DNA of 34,531 bases, taken from contig PWXP01000406.1 of NCBI GenBank assembly GCA_003561895.1, forward strand, positions 1-34,531, read 5' to 3'. The translations under genes and the position numbers were made by a program. This document shows positions 1-8,256 of this stretch, piece by piece; within the stretch, counting starts at the first letter, position 1, and each line of letters opens with the position of its first letter. The notes below the pieces were generated by a model. It saw only the letters and a program-made list of their open reading frames with translations, had not been told where the DNA came from and made no database searches. The stretch comes from Planctomycetaceae bacterium. Lineage in GTDB: Bacteria; Planctomycetota; Planctomycetia; Pirellulales; Thermoguttaceae.

Positions 1-28
1 CCGTCACGATGCGGGCCCAGTTTGATTT

Positions 29-724
29 TTAGGCAACCTGGCCGCCGCAGCCGAACAACTCGCACGCCCGCTGCCGTCCCGCCTCCGTGCCGAGGTCCGC
101 TGCAAGGGCGTGGCCCTGGTCCCGCCGCGAAGCCTCCGGCGCGGCGCGTTCGGTGGCCAACTGTGCCAGGAGCCGGGCATCGTTCAAGTTGCGGAACTCG
201 GGCGTGTCGAGAACCGCGCGCCGGCGAAAGACCTCGAGCAGCTCAACCACCTGCGCAATGGCGGCCTCGTCGAGTTCCACGGACCTCAGCACCGCGACGG
301 GATCGAGGGGAGACGAGCCGCCGGGCGCGCGGTCTTCCTCCGGTTCCAACGGGACGACATCGCTCACGTGCGGCAGCAGCAGTGCGGCGGCAAGCACGAT
401 GCGCGCATCGCCCCCCGACCGGGCCATCAACGCGCCGGCGTGCTGAAACACCAGCAGCGACCGGGCAAATCCCGCCGTGTCGCCCCGCAACCGGCCCTCG
501 ACGGCGCCCATCAGCCGGTGGGCCAATGCGGTCTCGATCAGGCTGTTCACCCGGGAAGCCGACACGCCGACACATTGTTCGGCGTATTCGCACCAGTTGG
601 CGCAGTCGAAGGCGCCTTTCGGGTTGGCGAAGCGGTGCCCGCAGCGCCGGCAGCGAGCCCTTTGCTCGTCTTTGAACACTTCGACCGCATGGGTACAGCG
701 GGGGCAGGGGATGTCGAAGGCCAT
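29..724 (-). CDS. Zinc-ribbon / degenerate HD-domain protein
   Basis: Last gene of the formate dehydrogenase operon, 231 aa if started at the ATG at 724. The N-terminus carries two CxxC pairs (CPRC and CRRC, residues about 8-30) followed by a CANWCEYAEQC segment, so it probably binds zinc or another metal. The following helical region resembles HD-phosphohydrolase-like proteins (FQHAGALM, then LAAALLLPHVSDV). Where active relatives have LLHD it reads LLPH, so the catalytic His-Asp pair appears to be lost. The frame stays open upstream to a GTG at 844 and an ATG at 766, but the first recognisable motif begins right after 724. Neither start has a strong ribosome binding site. A role in maturing or regulating the neighbouring molybdo/tungsto-enzymes is inference from position only. 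Confidence 0.7.
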   Translation of the reverse strand: MAFDIPCPRCTHAVEVFKDEQRARCRRCGHRFANPKGAFDCANWCEYAEQCVGVSASRVNSLIETALAHRLMGAVEGRLRGDTAGFARSLLVFQHAGALMARSGGDARIVLAAALLLPHVSDVVPLEPEEDRAPGGSSPLDPVAVLRSVELDEAAIAQVVELLEVFRRRAVLDTPEFRNLNDARLLAQLATERAAPEASRRDQGHALAADLGTEAGRQRACELFGCGGQVA

Positions 725-883
725 GTCGGCCGTCCAGGATCGGCGGTCTTGACCGGGGCATTGCATGGAATTCGTCCGTGGGAGGGCAACGGGGGCGTTG
801 AAGGTTGCCGGTGCCGCCGTTTGCGGCGCCACCCATGGCAACACCTCTTTCGCACACCCGGGGACAGGTCCGTCAACGGTGTT

Positions 884-1147
884 CTATCCGCCGGCGTCGG
901 CGGAGAGGATCAACACGCAATCGCCGGGGCAAAGCGGGGTGGTCGGATCGTTGACGAACCGGTCGCCATTGACGTTTGCTACGTAGCCCGGCCGCAGCCG
1001 GCCCGGGGAAAAGCACCGTTCGGCCAGCGTGGGAAAGCGACGGGACAGGTCGGCGAGCACCTCCCCGAGCCGGCAGCCCGCGGCGGTCGTCGCATCGACG
1101 CCCGCCGTCCGGCGCGCCATACCGAATAGTTCCACGCGGACCCTCAT
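884..1147 (-). CDS. MoaD/ThiS-family sulfur carrier protein
   Basis: Small beta-grasp protein of 87 aa that ends in Gly-Gly (ADAGG), the C-terminus that MoaD/ThiS carriers need for adenylation and thiocarboxylation. It begins MRVRVELFGMAR, typical of MoaD, and has the internal VNGDRFV turn of the fold. Its ATG overlaps the fdhA stop by 4 bp (ATGA), so it is translationally coupled to the catalytic subunit. Context suggests it provides sulfur for molybdopterin synthesis, or a dedicated form for the tungsten/molybdenum enzymes FdhA and the divergent AOR. Such carriers often sit next to AOR genes. A ThiS role cannot be excluded from sequence alone. Confidence 0.85.
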   Translation of the reverse strand: MRVRVELFGMARRTAGVDATTAAGCRLGEVLADLSRRFPTLAERCFSPGRLRPGYVANVNGDRFVNDPTTPLCPGDCVLILSADAGG

Positions 1148-3828
1148 GCTTTACCGTTGAGTTTTTCGATGCGCACGGCGCACACTTTCGTTTCGGGAAT
1201 CTTCGACGCGGGGTCCAAGGCGGCGTGGGTCAGCACGTTGGTGGGCGCGTCGGGGAAGTGGAACGTGAGTGAGACCAGGCCCGGCGGGCACGCCTCGGTC
1301 AACCGGGCCTCGACTTCCAGCCTGCCCCGGCGGGAACGGACCTCCACGGTTTGGCCGTCCGCGATCTCCAGCCGCGCGGCGTCGTCGGGATGGATCCTCA
1401 GCAACTCCCGGTCGCTCAAGGTCTTCAGCCCCTCGACCCGCAGGGTCATCGTGCTGGTGTGGTAATGGTAGAGGCTCCGGTCGGTGGTCAGCAGCAGGGG
1501 ATATTCCGGGTCGGACAACTCGGCCGGCGGTTTGTACTCCAACGGAACGAAGCGCGCTTTGCCACCGGTGGTGTTGAAACGCTCCGTGTGCAGAACCGGC
1601 GTGCCCGGATGATCGGGAGTCGGGCAGGGCCACTGCAGGCCCCCGTGGTCGAGCCGCTCGTACGCCATACCGCCATAGCTCGGGGTGACCGCGGCGATTT
1701 CAGCCGAAATCGCTTGCGGATTGCCGCAGTCGAAGCTCACCGCGCCCATGCGCCGGGCGATCTGGTTGACGATCCACCAGTCGGGCTTCGCCTGGCCGAC
1801 CGGCTCGACGGCCGTCCGGACCCGCTGCACCCGGCGCTCGGTATTGGTGAACGTGCCGTCCTTCTCGGCGAAGCTGGCCGCCGGGAGGACGACGTCGGCC
1901 AGCCGGGCGGTTTCCGTGAGAAAAATGTCCTGGCAGACGAAGAAGTCCAACTGGGAAAGGCCCTCGAGCACGTGGCTCGAGTCGGCCTCGCTGAGGACCG
2001 GATTCTCGCCGACCACGTACAGCGCCTTCACCCGGCCGGCGCTCATCGCATGGAACATCTCCGTCAAGGCCAGCCCCGGACGGTCGCTCAGTTCGGCTTG
2101 CCAGGCTGCCTGGAACTTCGACCGGACGGCGGGGTCGGCCACTTTCTGATAGCCGGGATACACGTTCGGCAGCGCGCCCATGTCGCACGCGCCCTGCACG
2201 TTGTTCTGGCCGCGCAGCGGGTTGATGCCGCCGGCCGGCCGGCCCACGTTGCCGGTCAGCAGCGCCAAGTTGCTGACCGCCAGCACGTTGTCAGTGCCGT
2301 GGCTGTGCTGGGTGATGCCCATAGCATAGAGGATGGCGGCGGGCTTGCGCGTGGCATAGGTCCGGGCGGCGTCGACGATCGCTTGCCCGGGCACGCCGCT
2401 GATCTGCTCGACCCGCTCGAGGTCGAAGCCGCCCAGTGAGCTGCGGAATGCTTCGAAGTTCTCGCAGCGCTCGGCGACGAAGCCGTGGTCGAAGAGTTCT
2501 TCCTCGACGATCACCCGCATCATGCCCATGAGCACCGCCACGTCGCTCCCCGGACGCTGGCGCAGGCGGATCGAGGCGTGGCGGCCCAGGTCGATATCCT
2601 TGGGGTTGACCACGATCAGTTCAGCGCCGCGGCGAACGGCCTCCTTTACGTGCAGGCCGATGATCGGATGGGCGGCGGTCGTGTTCGTCCCGATCGCCAG
2701 GATGCACGCCGCGTCGCGCAACTCGCCGATGCTGTTGGTCATCGCGCCGCTGCCGAGGGTCTGCGCCAGGCCGGCCACCGACGGCGCGTGGCACAGCCGC
2801 GCGCAGTGGTCGACGTTATTGGTGCCCATGACCGCCCGGGCGAACTTCTGGATAAGGTAGTTCTCTTCGTTGGTGCACCGGGCCGAGGCCATGGCGGTGA
2901 ACCGGTTGCCGCGGTAGACCGCCAGTTTACGGGCCACCAGGTCCAGGGCTTCGTCCCAGGAGGCCTCCACAAGCCGGCCAAATCGCTTGATCAGGGGCGT
3001 GGTGAGACGGTCGGGATGGTGAACGAAATCGTGCCCGTACCGGCCCTTCACGCACAGCCGGCCGCGGTTGACGGGGCTGCTCCGATCGCCCTCGACCGAT
3101 ACGATCCGGCCGCTGCGGACGCCCAAGGCGATGGAGCAGCCCGTGCCGCAATAGGGGCAGATCGTGCGGACCTCGCGCGCCGGCTGCTGGAACCGCTTCG
3201 GGACCAGCGCTCCGACCGGGCAGCGCTCCACGCATTCGCCGCACGATTCGCATCGCGACTCGACGATCGGCCGGTTGCCGAAGGTGCTCACGCGCATTCG
3301 GTGGCCGCGGAAGGCGAACTCCAGCGCGTCGACCCCGGCCACCTCGTTGCACGTGCGAATGCAAATGCCGCACAGAACGCATTTGTCGTGGTCGAGCGTG
3401 AAGAAGGGATTCGACGCGTCGCGCTCGCCGCTGGGCTCAGGGTGGCGCAGCCGGGCCATCCGTTGTGGGTCGATGCCCACCCGAGCCGCCGCCTGCTGCA
3501 ACTGGCAGTTCTGATTCTGCACGCAGCTCAGGCAGTCGCCGTGGTGGTTGGCGATCAGCAGTTCGAGGGTGACGCGCCGGGCGAACTCGACCTCTCCGGG
3601 GTCGGTGCGGACGCCCATGCCTTCCTCGACAGGCGTCCGGCAGGCGAGCACCTGCCCGCGACCTTCCACGTCGACCAGGCACAGGCGGCAGGAGCCGGTC
3701 GGCTCCAGGTCGGGATGGTGGCACAGGTGGGGAATGTAGACGCCAGCCGCCAGGGCCGCTTCCAGCAGGTTGCTGCCGGTCGGGGCTTCGATGATCGCAC
3801 CATCGATCGTGATCGAAAGTCGTTCCAC
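1144..3828 (-). CDS. fdhA: Formate dehydrogenase catalytic subunit (Cys type, NuoG-like N-terminus)
   Basis: Molybdenum/tungsten bis-pterin formate dehydrogenase of 894 aa that reversibly converts CO2 to formate. Cluster ligands visible in order: [2Fe-2S] Cys36, 47, 50 and 63; a His95/Cys99/102/108 cluster of NuoG type; two ferredoxin-like [4Fe-4S] sites (C150xxCxxCxxxC160 and C193xxCxxCxxxC203); and the catalytic-domain [4Fe-4S] at Cys224, 227, 231 and 259, with the conserved Lys261. The active-site loop reads HCARLCHAPSVAGL, so Cys346 (with His347) replaces selenocysteine. The start is GTG at 3828: GGAGG at 3836-3840 lies 7 nt upstream, and the beta-grasp domain begins at once. The frame stays open further upstream, but that part lies inside the NuoF-like gene. 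The domain layout with NuoE/NuoF partners matches soluble NAD-linked FDHs. The formate-versus-CO2 direction in vivo is inferred from the Wood-Ljungdahl context. Confidence 0.95.
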   Translation of the reverse strand: MERLSITIDGAIIEAPTGSNLLEAALAAGVYIPHLCHHPDLEPTGSCRLCLVDVEGRGQVLACRTPVEEGMGVRTDPGEVEFARRVTLELLIANHHGDCLSCVQNQNCQLQQAAARVGIDPQRMARLRHPEPSGERDASNPFFTLDHDKCVLCGICIRTCNEVAGVDALEFAFRGHRMRVSTFGNRPIVESRCESCGECVERCPVGALVPKRFQQPAREVRTICPYCGTGCSIALGVRSGRIVSVEGDRSSPVNRGRLCVKGRYGHDFVHHPDRLTTPLIKRFGRLVEASWDEALDLVARKLAVYRGNRFTAMASARCTNEENYLIQKFARAVMGTNNVDHCARLCHAPSVAGLAQTLGSGAMTNSIGELRDAACILAIGTNTTAAHPIIGLHVKEAVRRGAELIVVNPKDIDLGRHASIRLRQRPGSDVAVLMGMMRVIVEEELFDHGFVAERCENFEAFRSSLGGFDLERVEQISGVPGQAIVDAARTYATRKPAAILYAMGITQHSHGTDNVLAVSNLALLTGNVGRPAGGINPLRGQNNVQGACDMGALPNVYPGYQKVADPAVRSKFQAAWQAELSDRPGLALTEMFHAMSAGRVKALYVVGENPVLSEADSSHVLEGLSQLDFFVCQDIFLTETARLADVVLPAASFAEKDGTFTNTERRVQRVRTAVEPVGQAKPDWWIVNQIARRMGAVSFDCGNPQAISAEIAAVTPSYGGMAYERLDHGGLQWPCPTPDHPGTPVLHTERFNTTGGKARFVPLEYKPPAELSDPEYPLLLTTDRSLYHYHTSTMTLRVEGLKTLSDRELLRIHPDDAARLEIADGQTVEVRSRRGRLEVEARLTEACPPGLVSLTFHFPDAPTNVLTHAALDPASKIPETKVCAVRIEKLNGKA

Positions 3829-3830
3829 AA

Positions 3831-5720
3831 CTAGGCCTCCACCGGGACGAAGTTGCCGGAGAGCCGTTCCACCGCCGCCACCTTGGGCGGACAAGCGTCG
3901 AGGCAAGCTCCGCACCGAATACACCGATCCTGCTCGATCCGGTGGGCCTGCTTGCGATCGCCGCGGATGGCGTCGGTGGGGCATACCCGCTTGCAGGCGC
4001 TGCACCCGATGCAGCGGTCGGCGTCGATCTGGAACGAAATCAGCGCCCGGCAAGCGCCCGCCGGGCACTGCCGCGCATGCACGTGGGCCTCGTACTCGTC
4101 GCGGAAGTAGCGGAGCGTGGTAACCGCCGGGTTGGGCGCCGTTTGCCCAAGGCCGCACAGCGAGCCCTTCGCAACGCCCCGGGCGAGGTCTTCCAGCAAA
4201 TCCAGATCGCCGGCGCTGCCCTTCCCTTCGGTGAAATCGGTCAGAATGTCCAGCATCTGTTTCGTCCCCAGGCGGCAGGGAGGGCAAGCGCCGCACGACT
4301 CCTGCTGGGCGAAGTCGAGGAAGTAGCGGGCGAAATCGACCATGCAGGTCGTGTCGTCCATCACGACCATGCCGCCGGAGCCCATGATGCTGCCGGCCGC
4401 CTTGAGGGAATCGTAATCGACCGGCGCGTCGAGCAGGGCAGCCGGGAGACAACCCCCGGACGGTCCGCCCGTCTGCACGCCCTTCAAGGGCCGGCCCCCG
4501 ATCAGTCCCTCGCCGATGTCGAAGATCATCTCCCGCAGGCGGATTCCCAGCGGCACTTCGATCAGGCCGGGCCGCTGCACCTGCCCGACCAGCGAGAACG
4601 TCTTCGTGCCCTTGCTCTGCTCGGTGCCGTACTGGGCGAACCAGGCCGGGCCTTTCTGGAGGATCAGCGAGACACAGGCGAGGGTTTCGACGTTGTTGAT
4701 GATGGTGGGCCTGCCCCACAATCCCGCGGCGGCGGGAAACGGCGGCCGGGGGCGGGGCATGCCGCGCCGGCCCTCGATCGACCCGATCAAGGCCGTTTCC
4801 TCCCCGCACACAAAGGCGCCGGCGCCCTCCTTGACCTTGATGTCAAAGCGGAAACCCGATCCGAGCACGTCATCGCCCAGCAGGCCGTAGGCTTCCGCCT
4901 GGGCCAACGCGGTGCGCAGCCGCTCGAGCGCCAGCGGATACTCGGCGCGGCAATAGATGTAGCCGGTGCGGGCGCCCAGGGCGTGCCCGCCAATGAGCAT
5001 GCCCTCGAGCACGGCGTGCGGATCGCTTTCCAGCAGGGCGCGATTCATGAAGGCGCCGGGGTCGCCTTCGTCGGCATTGCAGACGAGATACTTGTCGCTC
5101 CCGGCCGCCTCCCGGCAGAGTTGCCACTTGCGCCACGTGGGGAAGCCGGCCCCGCCGCGACCGCGCAGCCCCGCCGCGCGGAGTTGTTCGATGACCGCCG
5201 CGGGCCCCGCCTCCAGCGCGCGGGCCAGGCCGCCGTAACCGCCGTGTGCCAGGTACTGGTCGATGTCGGTCGGATCGATCCATCCACAACGCCCCAAGGT
5301 ACGCCGGACCTGGCGCTTCAGGACCGGCGTGTCGAACAGTGGCAGAATGCCGTCCACGCGCGCTTTGCCCAACGTGCCCAAGGCGTACTCGGCGGCAGGG
5401 TCGCCGCCGGCCAGGTATCGCGCCACCAGTTCCGCAGCCCGCTCGGACGTCACCTCGCCATAGCACACCGTCGGCATTCCGGGCCTGGCGATGGCGACGA
5501 CCGGCTCGGCATAGCACAACCCGATGCAGCCGACCTCGATCAGCCGCGCCTCGATGCCCCATGCGGCCAACGCCTGGCGGAGGGCATCCCGCACTTCCAA
5601 CGCGCCGGCCGACCGGCCGCACGTTGCCGTGCCGATGAGAATGCGCGGCCGCGGGTCGGCCTGGAGAAACTCCCATCGCTTGAGGGCCCGCGCGCGCAGG
5701 TCTTCGAAGGATCGGCTCAT
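3831..5720 (-). CDS. NuoF/HydB-like flavoprotein subunit of formate dehydrogenase
   Basis: 629-aa diaphorase subunit that links FdhA to NAD(H). An N-terminal thioredoxin-like [2Fe-2S] domain carries Cys34, Cys65 and Cys69. The FMN/NADH domain has GLRGRGGAGFP at 184-194 and NADEGDPGAF at 215-224. A NuoF [4Fe-4S] motif follows (SCGACPPC, later SLCGLG). The C-terminus adds a 2x[4Fe-4S] ferredoxin domain (CIGCSACKRVCP at 570-581, CIRCGACLDACP at 600-611). This extra ferredoxin tail is typical of HydB-type subunits of electron-bifurcating hydrogenases and formate dehydrogenases, so ferredoxin as well as NADH may be used (inference). The ATG at 5720 overlaps the NuoE-like stop by 4 bp. An in-frame extension to 5807 would lie inside the preceding gene and is not needed. 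Confidence 0.93.
   Translation of the reverse strand: MSRSFEDLRARALKRWEFLQADPRPRILIGTATCGRSAGALEVRDALRQALAAWGIEARLIEVGCIGLCYAEPVVAIARPGMPTVCYGEVTSERAAELVARYLAGGDPAAEYALGTLGKARVDGILPLFDTPVLKRQVRRTLGRCGWIDPTDIDQYLAHGGYGGLARALEAGPAAVIEQLRAAGLRGRGGAGFPTWRKWQLCREAAGSDKYLVCNADEGDPGAFMNRALLESDPHAVLEGMLIGGHALGARTGYIYCRAEYPLALERLRTALAQAEAYGLLGDDVLGSGFRFDIKVKEGAGAFVCGEETALIGSIEGRRGMPRPRPPFPAAAGLWGRPTIINNVETLACVSLILQKGPAWFAQYGTEQSKGTKTFSLVGQVQRPGLIEVPLGIRLREMIFDIGEGLIGGRPLKGVQTGGPSGGCLPAALLDAPVDYDSLKAAGSIMGSGGMVVMDDTTCMVDFARYFLDFAQQESCGACPPCRLGTKQMLDILTDFTEGKGSAGDLDLLEDLARGVAKGSLCGLGQTAPNPAVTTLRYFRDEYEAHVHARQCPAGACRALISFQIDADRCIGCSACKRVCPTDAIRGDRKQAHRIEQDRCIRCGACLDACPPKVAAVERLSGNFVPVEA
3836..3840 (-). 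promoter_or_regulatory. Shine-Dalgarno site deciding the GTG start of fdhA
   Basis: GGAGG on the minus strand overlaps the end of the NuoF-like gene, whose TAG stop is at 3831-3833. It sits 7 nt before the GTG at 3828-3826. No ATG is available at the beginning of the conserved N-terminal ferredoxin domain, so this site supports the GTG start. Confidence 0.75.
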
Positions 5721-6184
5721 TTCGCGGCGCTCCCGTTCCGGCCGAAGACCTCGGCCACTTTGCCCGGTGTCATCTTCGCCTGGACCTTCTTGTTGGTCAT
5801 CACGCAAGGAGAAAGGCCGCAGGCGCCGATGCAGGCCACCGTTTCCAGAGAGTACTCGCGGTCGGGCGTGGTCTGCCCTTGCTTGATGCCCAGGTGTTGC
5901 TCAAACGCCTCCAGGATGCAACGAGCCCCGCGGACATGGCAGGCCGTCCCCCGGCACACCGCCACGTGGTTGCGGCCGACGGGGGTGAAGCGAAACTGGG
6001 CATAGAACGTGGCAATTCCGAAGACCGTGCCTTCCGGGACGCCGGTGAAACGAGCGACCGCCTCCATGCCGGCGTCGGACAGGTAGCCAAATTCCTCCTG
6101 CACTCGCTGCAACAGAAGGATCAGCTCCTCGCGGCACCCGTCGAACGAGGAGAAGATGGCCTCCAGACGAGGGTCGCTTTGCAT
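5717..6184 (-). CDS. NuoE-like [2Fe-2S] subunit of formate dehydrogenase
   Basis: 155-aa thioredoxin-fold subunit homologous to NuoE/HydC. A helical N-terminus carries the family segments LLQRVQEEFGYLS and GVPEGTVFGIATFYAQF. The [2Fe-2S] ligands are Cys77 and Cys82 (CRGTAC) and Cys118 and Cys122 (CIGAC). It is the first gene of the operon, about 50 nt downstream of the predicted transcription start. The chosen ATG at 6184 has GGAGG 5 nt upstream. The frame also extends to a TTG at 6223, which would run into the leader palindrome and is unlikely. It passes electrons between the FMN site of the next subunit and FdhA. Confidence 0.93.
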   Translation of the reverse strand: MQSDPRLEAIFSSFDGCREELILLLQRVQEEFGYLSDAGMEAVARFTGVPEGTVFGIATFYAQFRFTPVGRNHVAVCRGTACHVRGARCILEAFEQHLGIKQGQTTPDREYSLETVACIGACGLSPCVMTNKKVQAKMTPGKVAEVFGRNGSAAK

Positions 6185-6214
6185 GGCATCCTCCGCTGAG
6201 GTGGGGTTTGGTAG

Positions 6215-6231
6215 CGTATCCAACGGATACG
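6215..6231. repeat. 17-bp palindrome in the fdh operon leader, candidate operator
   Basis: Perfect inverted repeat CGTATCC-AAC-GGATACG with 7-bp arms. It lies just downstream of the predicted transcription start of the nuoE-like/fdhA operon and about 30 bp before the nuoE-like ATG. Position and symmetry suit a repressor operator or a small 5'-UTR hairpin. The motif does not match an operator I can name. Confidence 0.5.
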
Positions 6232-6244
6232 AAAACTACGTTTT

Positions 6245-6273
6245 ATTCTACCCCTTTCCGGAGCACGCGTCAA
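6245..6273 (-). promoter_or_regulatory. Sigma70-type promoter of the formate dehydrogenase operon
   Basis: On the minus strand the -35 box TTGACG (6268-6273) is separated by 17 bp from the -10 box TAGAAT (6245-6250). The transcription start would be near 6238, giving a leader of about 54 nt before the nuoE-like ATG at 6184. The palindrome at 6215-6231 lies inside that leader. Confidence 0.6.
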
Positions 6274-6403
6274 GCGAAGAGCGATTTATTAAGTGATGTT
6301 TATTCATGGCCGAGCACCCCCTCCTGGCAACGCAAGCAGGTGGACTTTCGACGCGATTCTCCGAAAAATCGGGAGGCGGGAGCCGTCGGAGTTGCTCGAT
6401 CCT

Positions 6404-6412
6404 TGGTAGAAT
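6404..6412 (+). promoter_or_regulatory. Extended -10 element directly before the AOR gene
   Basis: TGGTAGAAT (TGn plus TAGAAT) ends only 6 bp before the AOR start codon at 6419, and no -35 box matches well. Transcription would begin at or next to the ATG, giving a leaderless mRNA. The bases before the ATG (AATAACGAC) contain no Shine-Dalgarno sequence, which agrees with this. Confidence 0.4.
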
Positions 6413-6418
6413 AACGAC

Positions 6419-8248
6419 ATGAACGCTAATGATCGTGCCGAAACCTTCGCCTACCATGGCCGTTACCTGCGGTTGAACGTGAGTAGCGGTCAGGCTGAGC
6501 CCGTCGCGCTAAGCGAAGGCGAATTGCGCCGTTCTCTGGGCGGGATCGGGCTGGGGGTCTTCCTGGCCCTGCGGGAGGGCGGAGCGGCGGCCGATCCCCT
6601 CGCCGAGGCGGCGCCCCTGGTCTTCGCGTTCAGCCCGCTGGTCGATAGCCCGCTGACCACTTCCGCTCGGTTCGCCGTGGTTGGCAAGAGCCCGTTGTCC
6701 GGACGCATCAACGATTCTCTTGCCGGAGGGCCGTTTGCCATCGAAGGGAAGCGGACCGGCTACGATGCACTGGTCCTGGTCGGGCGGGCCGCCAAACCCT
6801 CCCTCCTGGTGGTCGACGACGCCGGGCCGCGGCTCGAGCCGGCCGGCGACCTGTGGGGCGCCGGCTGCATCGAGGCCGAGAAGCAACTTGCCGGACGATT
6901 GGGGCCGGAGCACCAATTTGCCGTCATTGGTCCGGCCGGCGAGAAGCACGTGCGGTTTGCCTTGATCGCCCACGCCGGGCGTTTTGCCGGGCGCGGCGGG
7001 AGCGGCGCGGTCCTCGGCGCCAAGAACCTCAAGGCGATTGCCGTGCATGGGGCACACCGCTGCCGCTGGTCCAACCCGGACCGGCTTGCCGAACTGGCCG
7101 ACGGACTGTCGCAGCGGTCGCTCGGCCCGGCCACCGCCCGTTACCGGGATATCGGCACCATCGAAAACCTCGTCTTGTTGAACCGCCTGCGCGCCCTGCC
7201 CACCCGGAATTTCCAGCAAGGCTCCTTCGGCCGGGTCGCGGAGCTATCGCCGGAGCGGATCGCGGAAGTCCGGGGCGAGGTCCGAAGCAGTTGTACGTGC
7301 TGCACGATCGGCTGCGAGCACCTGTTCCCCGCCGGACGCGGGCGGAAACCGGTCCGCCTGGAATACGAGAGCCTGTTCGCCCTCGGACCGCTTTGCGGGA
7401 TTCACGACCCGGAGGTCGTCCTGACGGCCGTCGAGCGCGCGAACGAACTGGGCCTGGACACGATCAGCACCGGGGGCACGATCGCGTTCGCCATGGAATG
7501 CTGCCAGCGAGGCCTGGTCCGCGCCCCGTGGCTGCGGTTCGGCAGCGGACCGGCCCTGCTCAGGGCCGTCGAGGAAATCGGCGCGCGCCGCGGACTTGGA
7601 AACCTGATGGCCGAGGGCACCCGCGCGATGGCCCGGGCGGTCGGCGGCGGAAGCGAAGCCTTCGCGCCGCACGTGAAGGGGCTGGAGATTCCCGGCTACG
7701 AGCCGCGGGCGATGCAGACGACGGCCCTCGGCTTTGCGGTCGGAACGCGGGGTGCCGATCACAACCGCTCGGGCGCCTACGAGGCCGACTTCTCGCCCGG
7801 GGTGGACCGCCGCCATGCCGGTCCCGACGCGGCGCTGCACGCCGTGGAAACCGAAGACCGCGCGGCCGTGCTCGATTCCCTGGTGCTCTGCAAGTTCTTG
7901 CGAGGCGTGTTCACCGATTTCTACGCAGAAGCCGCGGAGTTGCTGGCCGCCGCCACCGGATGGGACGTCGGCGGCGACGAACTCCGACGGACCGCCCAAC
8001 GCATCGTAACGGCCAAGAAGTACTTCAACATCCTCGCCGGTTGGCAACCGGAAGAAGACCGGCTCCCGGCGCGCTTCCTCAGCGAGCCCCTGGGCGACGA
8101 TCCCCGGGCCGAGCTGTCGGCGCAGCAGTTGGGCGAAATGGTGCGGGCCTACAACCTCGCCCGCGGCTGGTCGCCGGAGGGCTGGGTATCGCAGGAGCAA
8201 CTCAATGCGCTCGGCGTGCCGCCCCTGGACCACACCATGCCGGCGTAA
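6419..8248 (+). CDS. Aldehyde:ferredoxin oxidoreductase-family tungsten enzyme
   Basis: 609-aa member of the AOR family, tungsto-bispterin enzymes that interconvert carboxylic acids and aldehydes with ferredoxin. An N-terminal AOR domain is followed by the [4Fe-4S] ligands C292xxC295xxxC299 (CTCCTIGC) with the fourth at Cys491 (LCKFLRG). The family pterin/active-site motif GADHNRSGAYEAD is at 445-457. Length is normal for the family. It is transcribed divergently from the formate dehydrogenase operon and ends 8 bp before the convergent mobA stop. In acetogenic metabolism it could reduce acetate to acetaldehyde, but the substrate cannot be read from sequence and BamB-like or other AOR subfamilies remain possible. 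The start shows no ribosome binding site. Confidence 0.9.
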   Translation: MNANDRAETFAYHGRYLRLNVSSGQAEPVALSEGELRRSLGGIGLGVFLALREGGAAADPLAEAAPLVFAFSPLVDSPLTTSARFAVVGKSPLSGRINDSLAGGPFAIEGKRTGYDALVLVGRAAKPSLLVVDDAGPRLEPAGDLWGAGCIEAEKQLAGRLGPEHQFAVIGPAGEKHVRFALIAHAGRFAGRGGSGAVLGAKNLKAIAVHGAHRCRWSNPDRLAELADGLSQRSLGPATARYRDIGTIENLVLLNRLRALPTRNFQQGSFGRVAELSPERIAEVRGEVRSSCTCCTIGCEHLFPAGRGRKPVRLEYESLFALGPLCGIHDPEVVLTAVERANELGLDTISTGGTIAFAMECCQRGLVRAPWLRFGSGPALLRAVEEIGARRGLGNLMAEGTRAMARAVGGGSEAFAPHVKGLEIPGYEPRAMQTTALGFAVGTRGADHNRSGAYEADFSPGVDRRHAGPDAALHAVETEDRAAVLDSLVLCKFLRGVFTDFYAEAAELLAAATGWDVGGDELRRTAQRIVTAKKYFNILAGWQPEEDRLPARFLSEPLGDDPRAELSAQQLGEMVRAYNLARGWSPEGWVSQEQLNALGVPPLDHTMPA

Positions 8249-8256
8249 GGTGCGCG

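Noticed and set aside
2780-2830. Selenocysteine insertion in fdhA
   Set aside because: The active-site codon encodes Cys (HCARLCHA) and there is no in-frame TGA, so no SECIS-type read-through is needed.
3829-4809. N-terminal extension of the fdhA frame (frame open from 4809)
   Set aside because: It lies in another phase inside the NuoF-like gene, is Arg/Pro/Gly-rich without motifs, and the GTG at 3828 has a good ribosome binding site.
3942-6005. Long plus-strand open frame opposite the fdh operon
   Set aside because: Antisense shadow typical of GC-rich DNA; the minus strand encodes conserved NuoE/NuoF proteins over the same bases.
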